A stretch of 64,000 nucleotides of DNA from Pseudomonas congelans (GTDB lineage: Bacteria; Pseudomonadota; Gammaproteobacteria; Pseudomonadales; Pseudomonadaceae). The stretch covers positions 778,345-842,344 of the forward strand of contig NZ_FNJH01000002.1 of NCBI RefSeq assembly GCF_900103225.1. Reading direction: 5' to 3'. The notes under the pieces are model-generated. The model was not told the origin of the DNA and did no database searches. It was given only the letters and a program-made list of their open reading frames with translations. Positions 18,195 through 26,299 of the stretch are shown piece after piece (positions within the stretch are counted from its first letter, which is position 1; each line of letters starts with the position of its first letter). Made by a program: the position numbers and the translations under genes.

Positions 18195-19097
18195 ATGAAT
18201 GAAACAGATACAGAGGTGCCGGGCGACTGGCTGCCGATCCGTGAGGTGGCACGCCAGACAGGCGTCAACGCCGTCACCCTGCGTGCCTGGGAGCGTCGTT
18301 ACGGACTGATCGTCCCGCACCGCACTGCCAAAGGTCATCGGCTGTATTCGGACGAGCATGTGCAGCGCGTGATGAAGATTCTGACCTGGCTCAACCGTGG
18401 CGTGTCCGTCAGTCAGGTCAAGGGCCTGATCGATGACAACCGCCAGGACGCCCTGCCGCCGACCAACGACTGGGACGCACTGCGCCAGACCTTGCTGGTC
18501 GCGATCGGCGAGCTGGCCGAGCGCCGGGTCGATGACGTGTTCAATCAGGCGATGTCGCTGTACCCGCCGCGCACGCTGTGTGAACAGTTGCTGCTGCCAC
18601 TGCTGGCCGAACTGGAACAGCGCTGGCAAGGCAAGTTCGGCGCACAACTGGAGCGCACGTTTTTCTATTCCTGGCTGCGCAGCAAGTTTGGCGCGCGCAT
18701 CTACCACAACAATCGCCAGCTCAATGGCAGCCCGTTGTTGCTGGTCAATCAGTCCGATCTGCCGCTGGAGCCGCATCTGTGGCTCGCGGCCTGGCTGGTG
18801 AGCAGCGCCGACTGTCCGGTCGAAGTGTTCGACTGGCCGCTGCCTGTCGGTGAGTTGGCGCTGGCAGCCGAATACCTCAAGCCACGCGGCCTGTTGCTCT
18901 ACTCCAGCAAGGCGCTGAACGTGGCACAACTGCCCCGCTTGCTGGCCAATATCACCTGCCCTGTCGTGCTGGGCGGACCAACGGTGCAGATCCATAATGC
19001 CGAGTTGCTCGTACAGGCCAACGAGATATCTGGACTGACCCTTGCCCACGACGTACTCAGCGCTCAGATCGAGCTGGGCAAGCTCGGACTTATCTAA
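18195..19097 (+). CDS. MerR-family regulator, LitR/CarH-like architecture without B12 motif
   Basis: A 300-residue regulator. Residues 14-83 are a MerR winged helix-turn-helix (REVARQTGVNAVTLRAWERRYG, HRLYSDEHVQRV). The middle and C-terminal parts resemble the helical cap and cobalamin-fold domains of LitR/CarH: YPPRTLCEQLLLPLLAELEQRW, then a Rossmann-like SPLLLVNQSDLPLEPHLW...GLLLYSSKALN. The cobalamin-ligand motif (E/D)xHxxG is missing, as in the class of Pseudomonas LitR homologues that rely on a separate LOV photoreceptor. It sits three bases after the DUF523 gene and nine before photolyase, and probably controls the TGTACA-bearing promoters. Confidence 0.82.
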   Translation: MNETDTEVPGDWLPIREVARQTGVNAVTLRAWERRYGLIVPHRTAKGHRLYSDEHVQRVMKILTWLNRGVSVSQVKGLIDDNRQDALPPTNDWDALRQTLLVAIGELAERRVDDVFNQAMSLYPPRTLCEQLLLPLLAELEQRWQGKFGAQLERTFFYSWLRSKFGARIYHNNRQLNGSPLLLVNQSDLPLEPHLWLAAWLVSSADCPVEVFDWPLPVGELALAAEYLKPRGLLLYSSKALNVAQLPRLLANITCPVVLGGPTVQIHNAELLVQANEISGLTLAHDVLSAQIELGKLGLI

Positions 19098-19106
19098 GGA
19101 CTTCTC

Positions 19107-20555
19107 ATGCAACTGATCTGGCTGCGTAGCGACCTGCGCGCTCAAGACAACACTGCCCTGACCGCCGCCATGGAGCGCGGTCCGACGCTGGCGGTCTACC
19201 TGCTCAGTCCTGCGCAGTGGCGCAGCCATGACGATGCCGACTGCAAGGTAGACTTCTGGCTGCGCAATCTGGTCGAGCTCGAACAGGCGCTGGGCGAGTT
19301 GAATGTTCCCTTGCTGATCCGCGAAGCGAACACCTGGGATCAGGCGCCTGAAGTGCTGGCAAAGCTGTGCACACAGTTCAAGGTCGAGGGCCTGCACCTT
19401 AATCAGGAATACGGCATCAACGAAACCCGTCGCGACCAGGCAGTGCAGAAGGCGATGGAAAAAGCCGGTGTGCACTTCAACAGCTACCTTGATCAGCTGT
19501 TATTCAAGCCCGGCAGCATCCTGACCAAGACCGGCAACTACTTTCAGGTGTTCACCCAGTTCAAGAAGGTCTGCTACACCCGAATGCACGAGGCCATGCC
19601 GCACCCGATACGCACCCCGAAAGCGCAGCCGGCACAGTCGATAAAAAGCGATACGGTCCCCGATCAGGTCAAAGGCTTTGCCACACCATCGAAGGCGTTG
19701 CGTGACCTGTGGCCAGCCGGTGAGGCGGAAGCCAGACGGCGCATGGACGCCTTCGCCGACGAGCAGATCAGCTACTACAAGACCGAACGCGACTTTCCGG
19801 CCAAGCCCGGCACCAGCCAGCTGTCGGCCTATCTGGCGGCCGGGGTGATTTCGCCACGCCAGTGCCTGCATGCAGCCCTGGCCAGCAATCAGGGTGAGTT
19901 CGAGACCGGCGACGTCGGCACCGTGACCTGGATCAACGAGCTATTATGGCGGGAGTTCTATAAACACACGCTGGTCGGCTACCCGCGCGTCTCGCGTCAT
20001 CGCGCCTTTCGCCCGGAAACAGAAGCGTTGAAATGGCGCGATGCCCCTGAAGAACTGCGGGCATGGCAAGAGGCGCGCACCGGACTGCCGATCATTGACG
20101 CAGCTATGCGTCAGTTGCTGGAAACCGGATGGATGCACAATCGGCTAAGGATGGTCGTCGCAATGTTTCTCACCAAAAATCTTCTGATCGACTGGCGTGA
20201 GGGCGAGCGCTTTTTCATGCGCCACCTGATCGATGGCGACCTGGCGTCCAACAATGGCGGCTGGCAGTGGAGTTCGTCCACCGGCACCGACTCGGCGCCC
20301 TACTTCCGTATTTTCAATCCGTTGTCGCAGTCGGAACGCTTCGACCCCGAAGGCGTGTTTATCAAGCGCTGGCTGCCGGAACTGGCGGATATGAATAAAA
20401 AGCAGATTCACGATCCGTCGTCCATCGGCGACCTGTTTGGGGCTGCCGACTACCCGAAACCCATCGTCGATCTGAGCAAGAGCCGCGCCCGCGCCCTGGC
20501 AGCGTTCAAGGCACTCCCGGCTCGACAGCCGGCTGCAGGAGTCGAACATGGCTGA
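19107..20555 (+). CDS. phrB: Deoxyribodipyrimidine photolyase (class I)
   Basis: A 482-residue light-driven repair enzyme for cyclobutane pyrimidine dimers. The N-terminal antenna domain starts MQLIWLRSDLRAQDNTAL. The catalytic FAD domain shows WINELLWREFYKHTLVGYPR, TGLPIIDAAMRQLLETGWMH, NRLRMVVAMFLTKNLL, DGDLASNNGGWQWSSSTGTD and YFRIFNPLSQSERFDPEG, all class I hallmarks, including the Trp-rich electron pathway. It is internal to the operon; its end overlaps the SnoaL-like gene by eight bases. Confidence 0.95.
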   Translation: MQLIWLRSDLRAQDNTALTAAMERGPTLAVYLLSPAQWRSHDDADCKVDFWLRNLVELEQALGELNVPLLIREANTWDQAPEVLAKLCTQFKVEGLHLNQEYGINETRRDQAVQKAMEKAGVHFNSYLDQLLFKPGSILTKTGNYFQVFTQFKKVCYTRMHEAMPHPIRTPKAQPAQSIKSDTVPDQVKGFATPSKALRDLWPAGEAEARRRMDAFADEQISYYKTERDFPAKPGTSQLSAYLAAGVISPRQCLHAALASNQGEFETGDVGTVTWINELLWREFYKHTLVGYPRVSRHRAFRPETEALKWRDAPEELRAWQEARTGLPIIDAAMRQLLETGWMHNRLRMVVAMFLTKNLLIDWREGERFFMRHLIDGDLASNNGGWQWSSSTGTDSAPYFRIFNPLSQSERFDPEGVFIKRWLPELADMNKKQIHDPSSIGDLFGAADYPKPIVDLSKSRARALAAFKALPARQPAAGVEHG

Positions 20556-20970
20556 TTTCCTGCATCGCTTCGCCGAAGGTTTTGCCGCTCTGAACAAGGA
20601 CAACCTTGATCAGGTTGCCGAGCTGTACAGCGAAGACGTGTCGTTCAGCGATCCGATGCACGATATCCACGGCCTTGACGCCATGCGCCGCTATTTCGGC
20701 GAGCTGTACGCCAACGTCCAGGACCTGCATTTCGACTTCCATGCCTTCGACGAAGTGCGCCCCGGCGAGGGCTATCTGGTCTGGACCATGAGTTATTCGC
20801 ATCCGCGCCTGGCCGCCGGCCGGACAATTCAGGTAGAAGGCTGTTCGCACCTGAAGTGGCGCGACAAGGTTTATCGGCACCGGGACTACTTCGATGCCGG
20901 TGCATTGCTCTACGAACATCTGCCCGTCATGGGTCGAGTCATCCATTGGTTGAAGAAGAGGTTGGGATGA
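20548..20970 (+). CDS. SnoaL/NTF2-like protein
   Basis: A 140-residue protein with the NTF2-like pattern: MADFLHRFAEGFAALNKDNL (helix), LYSEDVSFSDPMHDIHGLDAMRRYF, VWTMSYSHPRLAAGRTI, and WRDKVYRHRDYFDAGALLYEHLP. This SnoaL-like fold usually forms a small ligand pocket or a weak isomerase/hydrolase site. It is translationally coupled to photolyase upstream (overlap) and to the SDR downstream (ATGA). The substrate is unknown; a lipid or steroid-like ligand would fit the neighbouring lipid genes (inference). Confidence 0.82.
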   Translation: MADFLHRFAEGFAALNKDNLDQVAELYSEDVSFSDPMHDIHGLDAMRRYFGELYANVQDLHFDFHAFDEVRPGEGYLVWTMSYSHPRLAAGRTIQVEGCSHLKWRDKVYRHRDYFDAGALLYEHLPVMGRVIHWLKKRLG

Positions 20971-21755
20971 GCACTCCTGTTGCACGACGCATCTGGTTGA
21001 CCGGGGCAAGCAGCGGCATAGGCCTGGCTCTGGCCAAAGAACTGCTCAACGCCGGTCATCGGCTGGCACTGACCGCCCGCACGCTTGAGCCATTGCAAAA
21101 CCTTGCGAACGTTTATCCCACGCAGGTGCTGCTGGTGACCGGCGACATCACCGACCCCGAGCAAGTCAAGGCGATTGCCGACGACATCGACCGGCAATGG
21201 GGCGCCCTGGACACCGCTATCTTCAACGCGGGCACCTGCGAATACATTGATGCCCGGCAGTTTGAGGCGGCCATGGTCGAACGCGTGGTGCGTACCAACC
21301 TGCTGGCCAGCAGTTACTGCATCGAGCACGCGTTACCGCTGCTGCGCAAAGGTCATCAGCCGCATCTGGTCGGCGTGGCCAGTGCGGTGACCTACCTGGC
21401 CCTGCCCCGTGCCGAAGCCTACGGCGCGTCGAAAGCCGGCCTGCGTTATCTGCTCGAAGCGCTGCGCCTGGACCTGGCCAGCGAAAATATCGACGTGACG
21501 GTGGTCAGCCCTGGATTCGTCGATACACCTCTGACGCAGAAAAATGATTTCCCCATGCCGATGCGCTGGCCTGTCGAAAAGGCAGCCAAGCACATCGCCA
21601 GCAAACTGGGGCGCAACAAACGCCCGCTGGATATCGCTTTTCCGGCGCTGTTCATCTTCAGCATGAGCTTGCTGGCTCTGCTCCCGGCACGCGCCCGACT
21701 CGCCCTCGGCAAACGCATGGCGCGCAGCGAATCGTCGAATAAGGACGCGCAATGA
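20967..21755 (+). CDS. Short-chain dehydrogenase/reductase
   Basis: A 262-residue classical SDR. LTGASSGIGLALAKEL binds the nucleotide (about residues 12-27), FNAGTCEY is the structural NAG motif, and AYGASKAGLRYL holds the catalytic Tyr-x-x-x-Lys. A C-terminal hydrophobic stretch (ALFIFSMSLLALLPA) suggests membrane association. It overlaps its neighbours by four bases at both ends, so it is firmly within the operon. Oxidation or reduction of a lipid intermediate is plausible (inference). Confidence 0.88.
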   Translation: MSTPVARRIWLTGASSGIGLALAKELLNAGHRLALTARTLEPLQNLANVYPTQVLLVTGDITDPEQVKAIADDIDRQWGALDTAIFNAGTCEYIDARQFEAAMVERVVRTNLLASSYCIEHALPLLRKGHQPHLVGVASAVTYLALPRAEAYGASKAGLRYLLEALRLDLASENIDVTVVSPGFVDTPLTQKNDFPMPMRWPVEKAAKHIASKLGRNKRPLDIAFPALFIFSMSLLALLPARARLALGKRMARSESSNKDAQ

Positions 21756-22999
21756 AGATCGCAGTCATTGGCAGCGGGATCGCTGGCCTGACCAGTGCCT
21801 ACCTGCTCAACCGCGCGCATGAGGTGACCGTTTTCGAGTCTTCGGACTGGATCGGCGGGCACACTCATACGGTGGACGTTCAGGTCGAAGGCCGCGCCTA
21901 CGCCATTGACACCGGTTTCATCGTCTTCAACGACTGGACCTACCCCAATTTCATTCGCCTGCTAGGCCAGCTGGGTGTCGGCTTCCAGCCTGCGGAAATG
22001 AGCTTTTCGGTGCATGATCCGCGCACTGGCGTGGAATATAACGGCAACAACCTCAACAGCCTGTTCGCCCAGCGCAGCAATCTGCTGTCGCCGCGGTTCT
22101 GGGGCATGCTGCGCGATATCCTGCGTTTCAACCGCCAATCGGTCGATGATCTGGAAAACCAGCGCATCGCGGCAGACACCACGCTGGGTGAGTACCTGAA
22201 GAACGGCGGTTATGGCCAGCGCTTCATCGATCACTACATCGTACCCATGGGCGCGGCGATCTGGTCGATGTCACTGGCCGACATGCTCGGCTTCCCGCTG
22301 CAGTTCTTCGTGCGCTTTTTCAAGAATCACGGCCTGCTTTCGGTCATCCATCGGCCGCAATGGTGCGTGATTCAGGGCGGTTCCAGAAGTTATGTGGAAC
22401 CGTTGGCCGCCTCGTTCCGCGAGCGGATTCGTCTGTCGTGCCCGGTCACACGTGTCGAGCGTGACAGCCAAGGTGTGACGCTGCACAGCGCCCTGGGCAG
22501 CGAACGCTTCGACAAGGTGGTATTTGCCTGCCACAGCGATCAGGCCCTGGCTTTGCTGGCACAGCCATCGAGTGCCGAGCAGTCGATTCTCGGCGCCCTG
22601 CGCTATGCCGAAAACGATGTGGTGCTGCACACCGATACGCGATTGCTGCCCAGGCGCACACTGGCCTGGGCGAGCTGGAACTATCGGCTGGGCGGCGGCG
22701 AACAGCAGTCGGCCGCCGTCACCTATGACATGAACATTCTGCAAGGGATCGAGAGCGATACGACGTTCTGCGTCAGCCTCAACCAGACCGCCGCCATCGA
22801 CCCGGCAAAAATCCTTGGCCGCTACCGTTATGCCCATCCGCAATACAGCCTCGATGCAATCGCTGCTCAGGCGCGCTGGGAGGAAATCAATGGTGTCGAT
22901 CACACTTGGTACTGCGGCGCCTACTGGGCCAATGGCTTTCACGAAGACGGCGTGGTCAGCGGCCTGCGTGTCGCCCAGGCCTTTGGTGAAACGCTGTGA
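21752..22999 (+). CDS. FAD-dependent oxidoreductase (COG2907, flavin amine-oxidase type)
   Basis: A 415-residue flavoprotein. MKIAVIGSGIAGLTSAYLLN is the FAD-binding start, followed by SSDWIGGHTHTVDVQ and AIDTGFIVFNDWTYPNFIRLL, characteristic of COG2907. The end, CGAYWANGFHEDGVVSGLRVA, is the C-terminal FAD block. In Rhodobacter sphaeroides a protein of this general type (UfaD), with a CFA-synthase-like methyltransferase (UfaM), acts in furan-fatty-acid formation. The pairing here with DUF1365 and a CFA-type enzyme suggests a related lipid pathway, by context only. Confidence 0.85.
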   Translation: MKIAVIGSGIAGLTSAYLLNRAHEVTVFESSDWIGGHTHTVDVQVEGRAYAIDTGFIVFNDWTYPNFIRLLGQLGVGFQPAEMSFSVHDPRTGVEYNGNNLNSLFAQRSNLLSPRFWGMLRDILRFNRQSVDDLENQRIAADTTLGEYLKNGGYGQRFIDHYIVPMGAAIWSMSLADMLGFPLQFFVRFFKNHGLLSVIHRPQWCVIQGGSRSYVEPLAASFRERIRLSCPVTRVERDSQGVTLHSALGSERFDKVVFACHSDQALALLAQPSSAEQSILGALRYAENDVVLHTDTRLLPRRTLAWASWNYRLGGGEQQSAAVTYDMNILQGIESDTTFCVSLNQTAAIDPAKILGRYRYAHPQYSLDAIAAQARWEEINGVDHTWYCGAYWANGFHEDGVVSGLRVAQAFGETL

Positions 23000-23796
23000 A
23001 CAGCGCCTTGTACAGTGGCTGGATCAGCCACCGGCGGTTTGCACCGCGCTCCCATGAGTTCACCTATCGGATAGGCCTGCTCTATCTGGATCTGGATGAG
23101 CAGGACAGTGTGCTGGGGCTCTCCCCACTGGCGGGCCGGAAGCGTTTTGCGCCGTTCTCGTTCCGTGAGCGAGACTATCTGCCAGAGCTGACCGGGCAAG
23201 GGCTGACGCTCATCGAGGCGGTCCGCGAGCGGGTCGGCAAAGCATTGGGCCGCATCCCTTCAGGTCGCGTCTGCCTGCTGACACAGGCACGCAGTTGGGG
23301 CCTGTCGTTCAACCCGGTGAGCTTCTTCTACTGCCATGAGGCTGACGGCACATTGGCCGGCATCCTGTGTGAAGTCACCAATACCCCGTGGGGCGAGCGC
23401 TACAGCTACGTGCTGCCCGCCACCGGTGAAGGCCATCAGCATTTTGCCGTGGCCAAGGCCTTTCATGTTTCACCGTTCCTGCCACGTGATCTCGAATACC
23501 GCATGAGCTTCAGCCAGCCCGCCGAACGGATAGGTGTACACATGGCTGACTGGCAAGGCGAGCTGAAGATGTTTGACGCCACGCTCAATCTGACCCGCCA
23601 GAATCTCGACCGCACGACGTTACATCGCTATCTGATCGCTTATCCATGGATGACGGCGAAAACCTGTCTGGCCATTTATTGGCAGGCCATGCGCCTGCTG
23701 GTCAAACGCATACCTATCTTTTCCCATCAGGCCGCTGACGGCGAGTACCGTGCTGCCGCCGCGCAATCCAAGGACTCACTCCATGAAAAGCAGTAG
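22996..23796 (+). CDS. DUF1365 family protein
   Basis: A 266-residue protein starting with GTG at 22996 that overlaps the upstream stop (GTGA). SALYSGWISHRRFAPRSHEFTYRI is the DUF1365 N-terminal signature, and LLTQARSWGLSFNPVSFFYCHE and VAKAFHVSPFLPRDLEYRM are its other conserved blocks. DUF1365 genes are almost always found beside COG2907 flavoproteins and CFA-synthase-like genes, as here. Its activity is unknown; its end overlaps the next start by 14 bases. Confidence 0.9.
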   Translation: MNSALYSGWISHRRFAPRSHEFTYRIGLLYLDLDEQDSVLGLSPLAGRKRFAPFSFRERDYLPELTGQGLTLIEAVRERVGKALGRIPSGRVCLLTQARSWGLSFNPVSFFYCHEADGTLAGILCEVTNTPWGERYSYVLPATGEGHQHFAVAKAFHVSPFLPRDLEYRMSFSQPAERIGVHMADWQGELKMFDATLNLTRQNLDRTTLHRYLIAYPWMTAKTCLAIYWQAMRLLVKRIPIFSHQAADGEYRAAAAQSKDSLHEKQ

Positions 23797-25051
23797 CAGT
23801 AGTTTTTCTGCCAATCTGGGCACCAATGGTTTGACTGCCAACCTCCTGCGCCGAGGTGTGCTGCGGCAACTCGCAGGACTGCGCAACGGCCAGTTGGTAA
23901 TTGTCGAACGGGGTGAGCGCCATGTGTTCGGCAAGAACGGCGCACTGATTCAGGCTGAAATCCACCTTCTCGATTCGGCAGCCTGGGGCATGGTCGCCAG
24001 CAACGGCTCAATCGGTGCGGGCGAGGCATTCATTCATGGCTACTGGACGACACCCGACCTGACCGCGGTGGTCCGGGTGTTTGTCAGCAATCTGGATGTG
24101 CTGGATGCGATGGAAGGCGGAATGGCGCGCCTGACCCGCCCGCTGGTTCACGCGCTGCACTGGCTCAACCGCAATACACGCGAAGGCTCGCAGAAAAACA
24201 TCGCCGCCCACTACGACCTGGGCAATACGCTGTTCGAGCAGTTTCTCGACCCGACGATGATGTATTCAGCCGCACAGTTCCTCAGCGAAGACGATACGCT
24301 TGAACAGGCGCAGTTGAACAAGCTCGAGCGCATCTGCCAGAAACTTGCCCTGAAACCCACCGATCACCTGCTGGAAATCGGCACCGGCTGGGGCAGCATG
24401 GCTATTTACGCTGCGCAGCACTACGGCTGCCAGGTAACCACCACGACCCTGTCCAAAGAACAGTTCGCCTACACCGAGCGACGACTGATCGAACTGGGCC
24501 TGCAGGATCGCGTGACGCTGCTGCTGACAGACTATCGGGATTTGACCGGTGAGTACGACAAGCTGGTGTCCATCGAAATGATCGAAGCGGTCGGCCATCG
24601 TTTCCTGCCCACTTACTTCAAGCAATGCGCGAACCTGCTGAAAAGCAACGGCATGATGCTGCTGCAGGCGATCACTATTCGCGAGCAGCGTTACGCACAG
24701 GCCAAACGCAATGTGGACTTCATCCAGCGTTACATTTTCCCCGGCGGCGCCCTGCCATCGGTGGCGAAGATGCTCGACATCGTCGGCAGCGATACCGACA
24801 TGAACCTGCTGCACATGGAAGATTTCGGCTTGCACTACGCGCGCACCCTGCGCCTGTGGCACGACAACTTCAAAAACGCTCACGGCAAACTCGCCGAGCT
24901 GGGTTACGACGAGCATTTCCTGCGCCTTTGGGAGTTTTACCTGTGCTATTGCGAAGGCGGTTTCCTGGAGCGAACCATTGGCACCGCGCAGCTGCTGCTC
25001 GCCAAGCCCGAGGCGTTGCGCGAACCCTTGCTTGGCCGCTTCAATGCTTAA
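23783..25051 (+). CDS. Cyclopropane-fatty-acid-synthase-type phospholipid methyltransferase
   Basis: A 422-residue SAM-dependent methyltransferase of the CFA synthase family, acting on unsaturated acyl chains within membrane phospholipids. AHYDLGNTLFEQFLDPTMMYS, HLLEIGTGWGSMAIYAAQHYG (SAM site), VSIEMIEAVGHRFLPTYF and FIQRYIFPGGALPS are family hallmarks. I start at 23783 (AAGGACTCACTCC before the ATG). In this neighbourhood it could be a UfaM-like methyltransferase for furan fatty acids rather than a plain cyclopropanase; the sequence read by eye cannot decide. Confidence 0.88.
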   Translation: MKSSSSSFSANLGTNGLTANLLRRGVLRQLAGLRNGQLVIVERGERHVFGKNGALIQAEIHLLDSAAWGMVASNGSIGAGEAFIHGYWTTPDLTAVVRVFVSNLDVLDAMEGGMARLTRPLVHALHWLNRNTREGSQKNIAAHYDLGNTLFEQFLDPTMMYSAAQFLSEDDTLEQAQLNKLERICQKLALKPTDHLLEIGTGWGSMAIYAAQHYGCQVTTTTLSKEQFAYTERRLIELGLQDRVTLLLTDYRDLTGEYDKLVSIEMIEAVGHRFLPTYFKQCANLLKSNGMMLLQAITIREQRYAQAKRNVDFIQRYIFPGGALPSVAKMLDIVGSDTDMNLLHMEDFGLHYARTLRLWHDNFKNAHGKLAELGYDEHFLRLWEFYLCYCEGGFLERTIGTAQLLLAKPEALREPLLGRFNA

Positions 25052-25553
25052 ATCCATCGCCAATGCGCTGTTGTTTCAGATCGGCTGGTTCGCCTGCGTA
25101 CTGGGCGGCAACAGCTACTGGCTGATGATCGCCGTCGGCGTCCTGGCGGTGCATTTTCTGTGGATCAGCTCATGGGCAGCCGAAGGCCGGCTGATTCTCA
25201 CAGTGACCTTGATCGGTATCGTGCTGGACAGTGCCTTGATGACACTCGGTGTTTTTGATTTCGGCACTGGCGGCTATCTCTTGCCGCTGTGGCTGGCGCT
25301 GTTGTGGGCGGTGCTGGGCACCACGCTCAATCATTGCCTGGCCTGGACAGCCAAGCCGCTATGGCGCGCAGTCGTGCTGGGCGCTATTGGCGGCCCGATG
25401 TCGTACTATGCCGGCTCGCAACTGGCACAGGTCCACCTTCCCCTCGGAGTGTGGCCAGGCATGCTGGTGCTGGGCCTGGTCTGGGCGGGGGTATTTCCCC
25501 TGCTGCAATGGCTGGCAGCCCGCGCCGCCAGACACTCGGGAGAACCGCTCTGA
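25044..25553 (+). CDS. DUF2878 integral membrane protein
   Basis: A 169-residue protein with about five hydrophobic helices: LFQIGWFACVLGGNSYWLMIAVG, LTVTLIGIVLDSALM, LLPLWLALLWAVLGTTLNHC, VLGAIGGPMSYYAG and LVLGLVWAGVFPLLQW. FQxGWFACVLG and GxxLDSxLxxxGV are typical of DUF2878. It overlaps the CFA-type gene by eight bases, so I start at the ATG at 25044. It belongs to the lipid-modification operon; its role is unknown. Confidence 0.85.
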   Translation: MLKSIANALLFQIGWFACVLGGNSYWLMIAVGVLAVHFLWISSWAAEGRLILTVTLIGIVLDSALMTLGVFDFGTGGYLLPLWLALLWAVLGTTLNHCLAWTAKPLWRAVVLGAIGGPMSYYAGSQLAQVHLPLGVWPGMLVLGLVWAGVFPLLQWLAARAARHSGEPL

Positions 25554-25867
25554 ACGCTACACTCATTCCGCTCGCAGAGGTCCATGGCGAAGAACCGGCA
25601 GTCACGTGTTCGACCTGCGCAGCCTGCTGCTGCCAACTGGAAGTGATGCTGATCACCGACACGGGCGTACCTGAGCGTTACATCGATACCGATGAATGGG
25701 GTGGCGAAGTCATGTTGCGTCTGGATGACGGCTGGTGCGCTGCACTGGATCGCAACACGATGATGTGCACGATCTACGAGAAACGCCCGTTGATCTGTCG
25801 TGAATTCGAAGCGGGTGCGGAAGACTGCCTGAACGAACGCAAGGGGATTGCGACGGCTTATCTTTGA
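25550..25867 (+). CDS. YkgJ-family cysteine-cluster protein, apparent CTG start
   Basis: A 105-residue protein carrying a cysteine cluster: CSTCAACCCQLEVML near the start, then WCAAL, CTIYEKRPLICREF and CLNERKG. These fit the YkgJ/CxxCxxCC zinc- or iron-binding family. There is no ATG, GTG or TTG in frame at a sensible place: the first in-frame ATG downstream lies after the cysteine cluster, and the one upstream (25508) is deep in DUF2878. A CTG at 25550 overlaps the DUF2878 stop (CTGA) and has CGGGAGA six to twelve bases before it, mirroring the ATGA and GTGA junctions earlier in this operon. Confidence 0.75.
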   Translation: MNATLIPLAEVHGEEPAVTCSTCAACCCQLEVMLITDTGVPERYIDTDEWGGEVMLRLDDGWCAALDRNTMMCTIYEKRPLICREFEAGAEDCLNERKGIATAYL

Positions 25868-25914
25868 TCAGTATTGCTGACTGGATGTCTTTGATCAGTG
25901 TTGCTGAATGGATG
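25861..25914 (+). repeat. 27-bp tandem duplication spanning the YkgJ stop codon
   Basis: 25861-25887 and 25888-25914 match at 25 of 27 positions (each begins TCTTTGATCAGT). The first copy includes the last codon and stop of the ykgJ-like gene. It is probably a recent slippage or repair scar. Confidence 0.8.
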
Positions 25915-25916
25915 AG

Positions 25917-25972
25917 TATCGTCCCCACGCTCCGCCTGGGAATGCAGTTCGTGACGCTCTGCGTCACACGGC
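25917..25972. repeat. REP-type palindromic element
   Basis: It carries TATCGTCCCCACGCTCCGC, GGGAATGCAG and GTGACGCTCTGCGTCAC, the same modules as the other three REP elements of the window. Confidence 0.75.
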
Positions 25973-26008
25973 GGTTCTGTGATGTCAGGTGGATTGGGGT
26001 TCGGCTCA

Positions 26009-26192
26009 GGTGACCTTTGCGCCCTTACGGCGCCTTACTTTGAGGGACCAAAGTAAGCAAAGTCACCGCTCCGTTTCCGGCCCGACTTCGTCGGGTTCCT
26101 TCGCCCTGTCACTGATCCGGGGGTCGCCGCAACGGGCCATCCATGGCCCGGTGCGGCTAGCCTGGCGTCCTGCCAGGCTACCCCCGGATCAG
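26009..26192. repeat. Highly structured non-coding element with a three-way-junction fold
   Basis: Nested perfect or near-perfect arms are visible. GGTGACCTTTGC (26009) pairs with GCAAAGTCACC (26057), enclosing CTTACTTT/AAAGTAAG. CCCGAC/GTCGGG forms a hairpin at 26081-26095. CTGATCCGGGGGT (26112) pairs with ACCCCCGGATCAG (26180), enclosing two hairpins, GCCGC..CGGGCCAT/ATGGCCCG..GCGGC and AGCCTGGC/GCCAGGCT. I recall similar sequence recurring in P. syringae genomes, but the copy number was not tested. Confidence 0.6.
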
Positions 26193-26299
26193 CGCCAGGA
26201 CTCAGCCGTCACTTACGTCGCACTCTGCGTCGTCAGTGCCATCGCGTGGGGAAAAGCACTCGACGGCAGTAACGCTGTCACGCACCAGAGTCGATCAAA

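Larger units (their letters stand above)
25868..26299. other. 430-bp intergenic region: tandem duplicate, REP and structured element
   Basis: There is no credible gene. It contains the end of the 27-bp duplication, a REP (25917-25972) and the structured element at 26009-26192, then a GC-rich tail up to the pagL stop. Confidence 0.7.
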
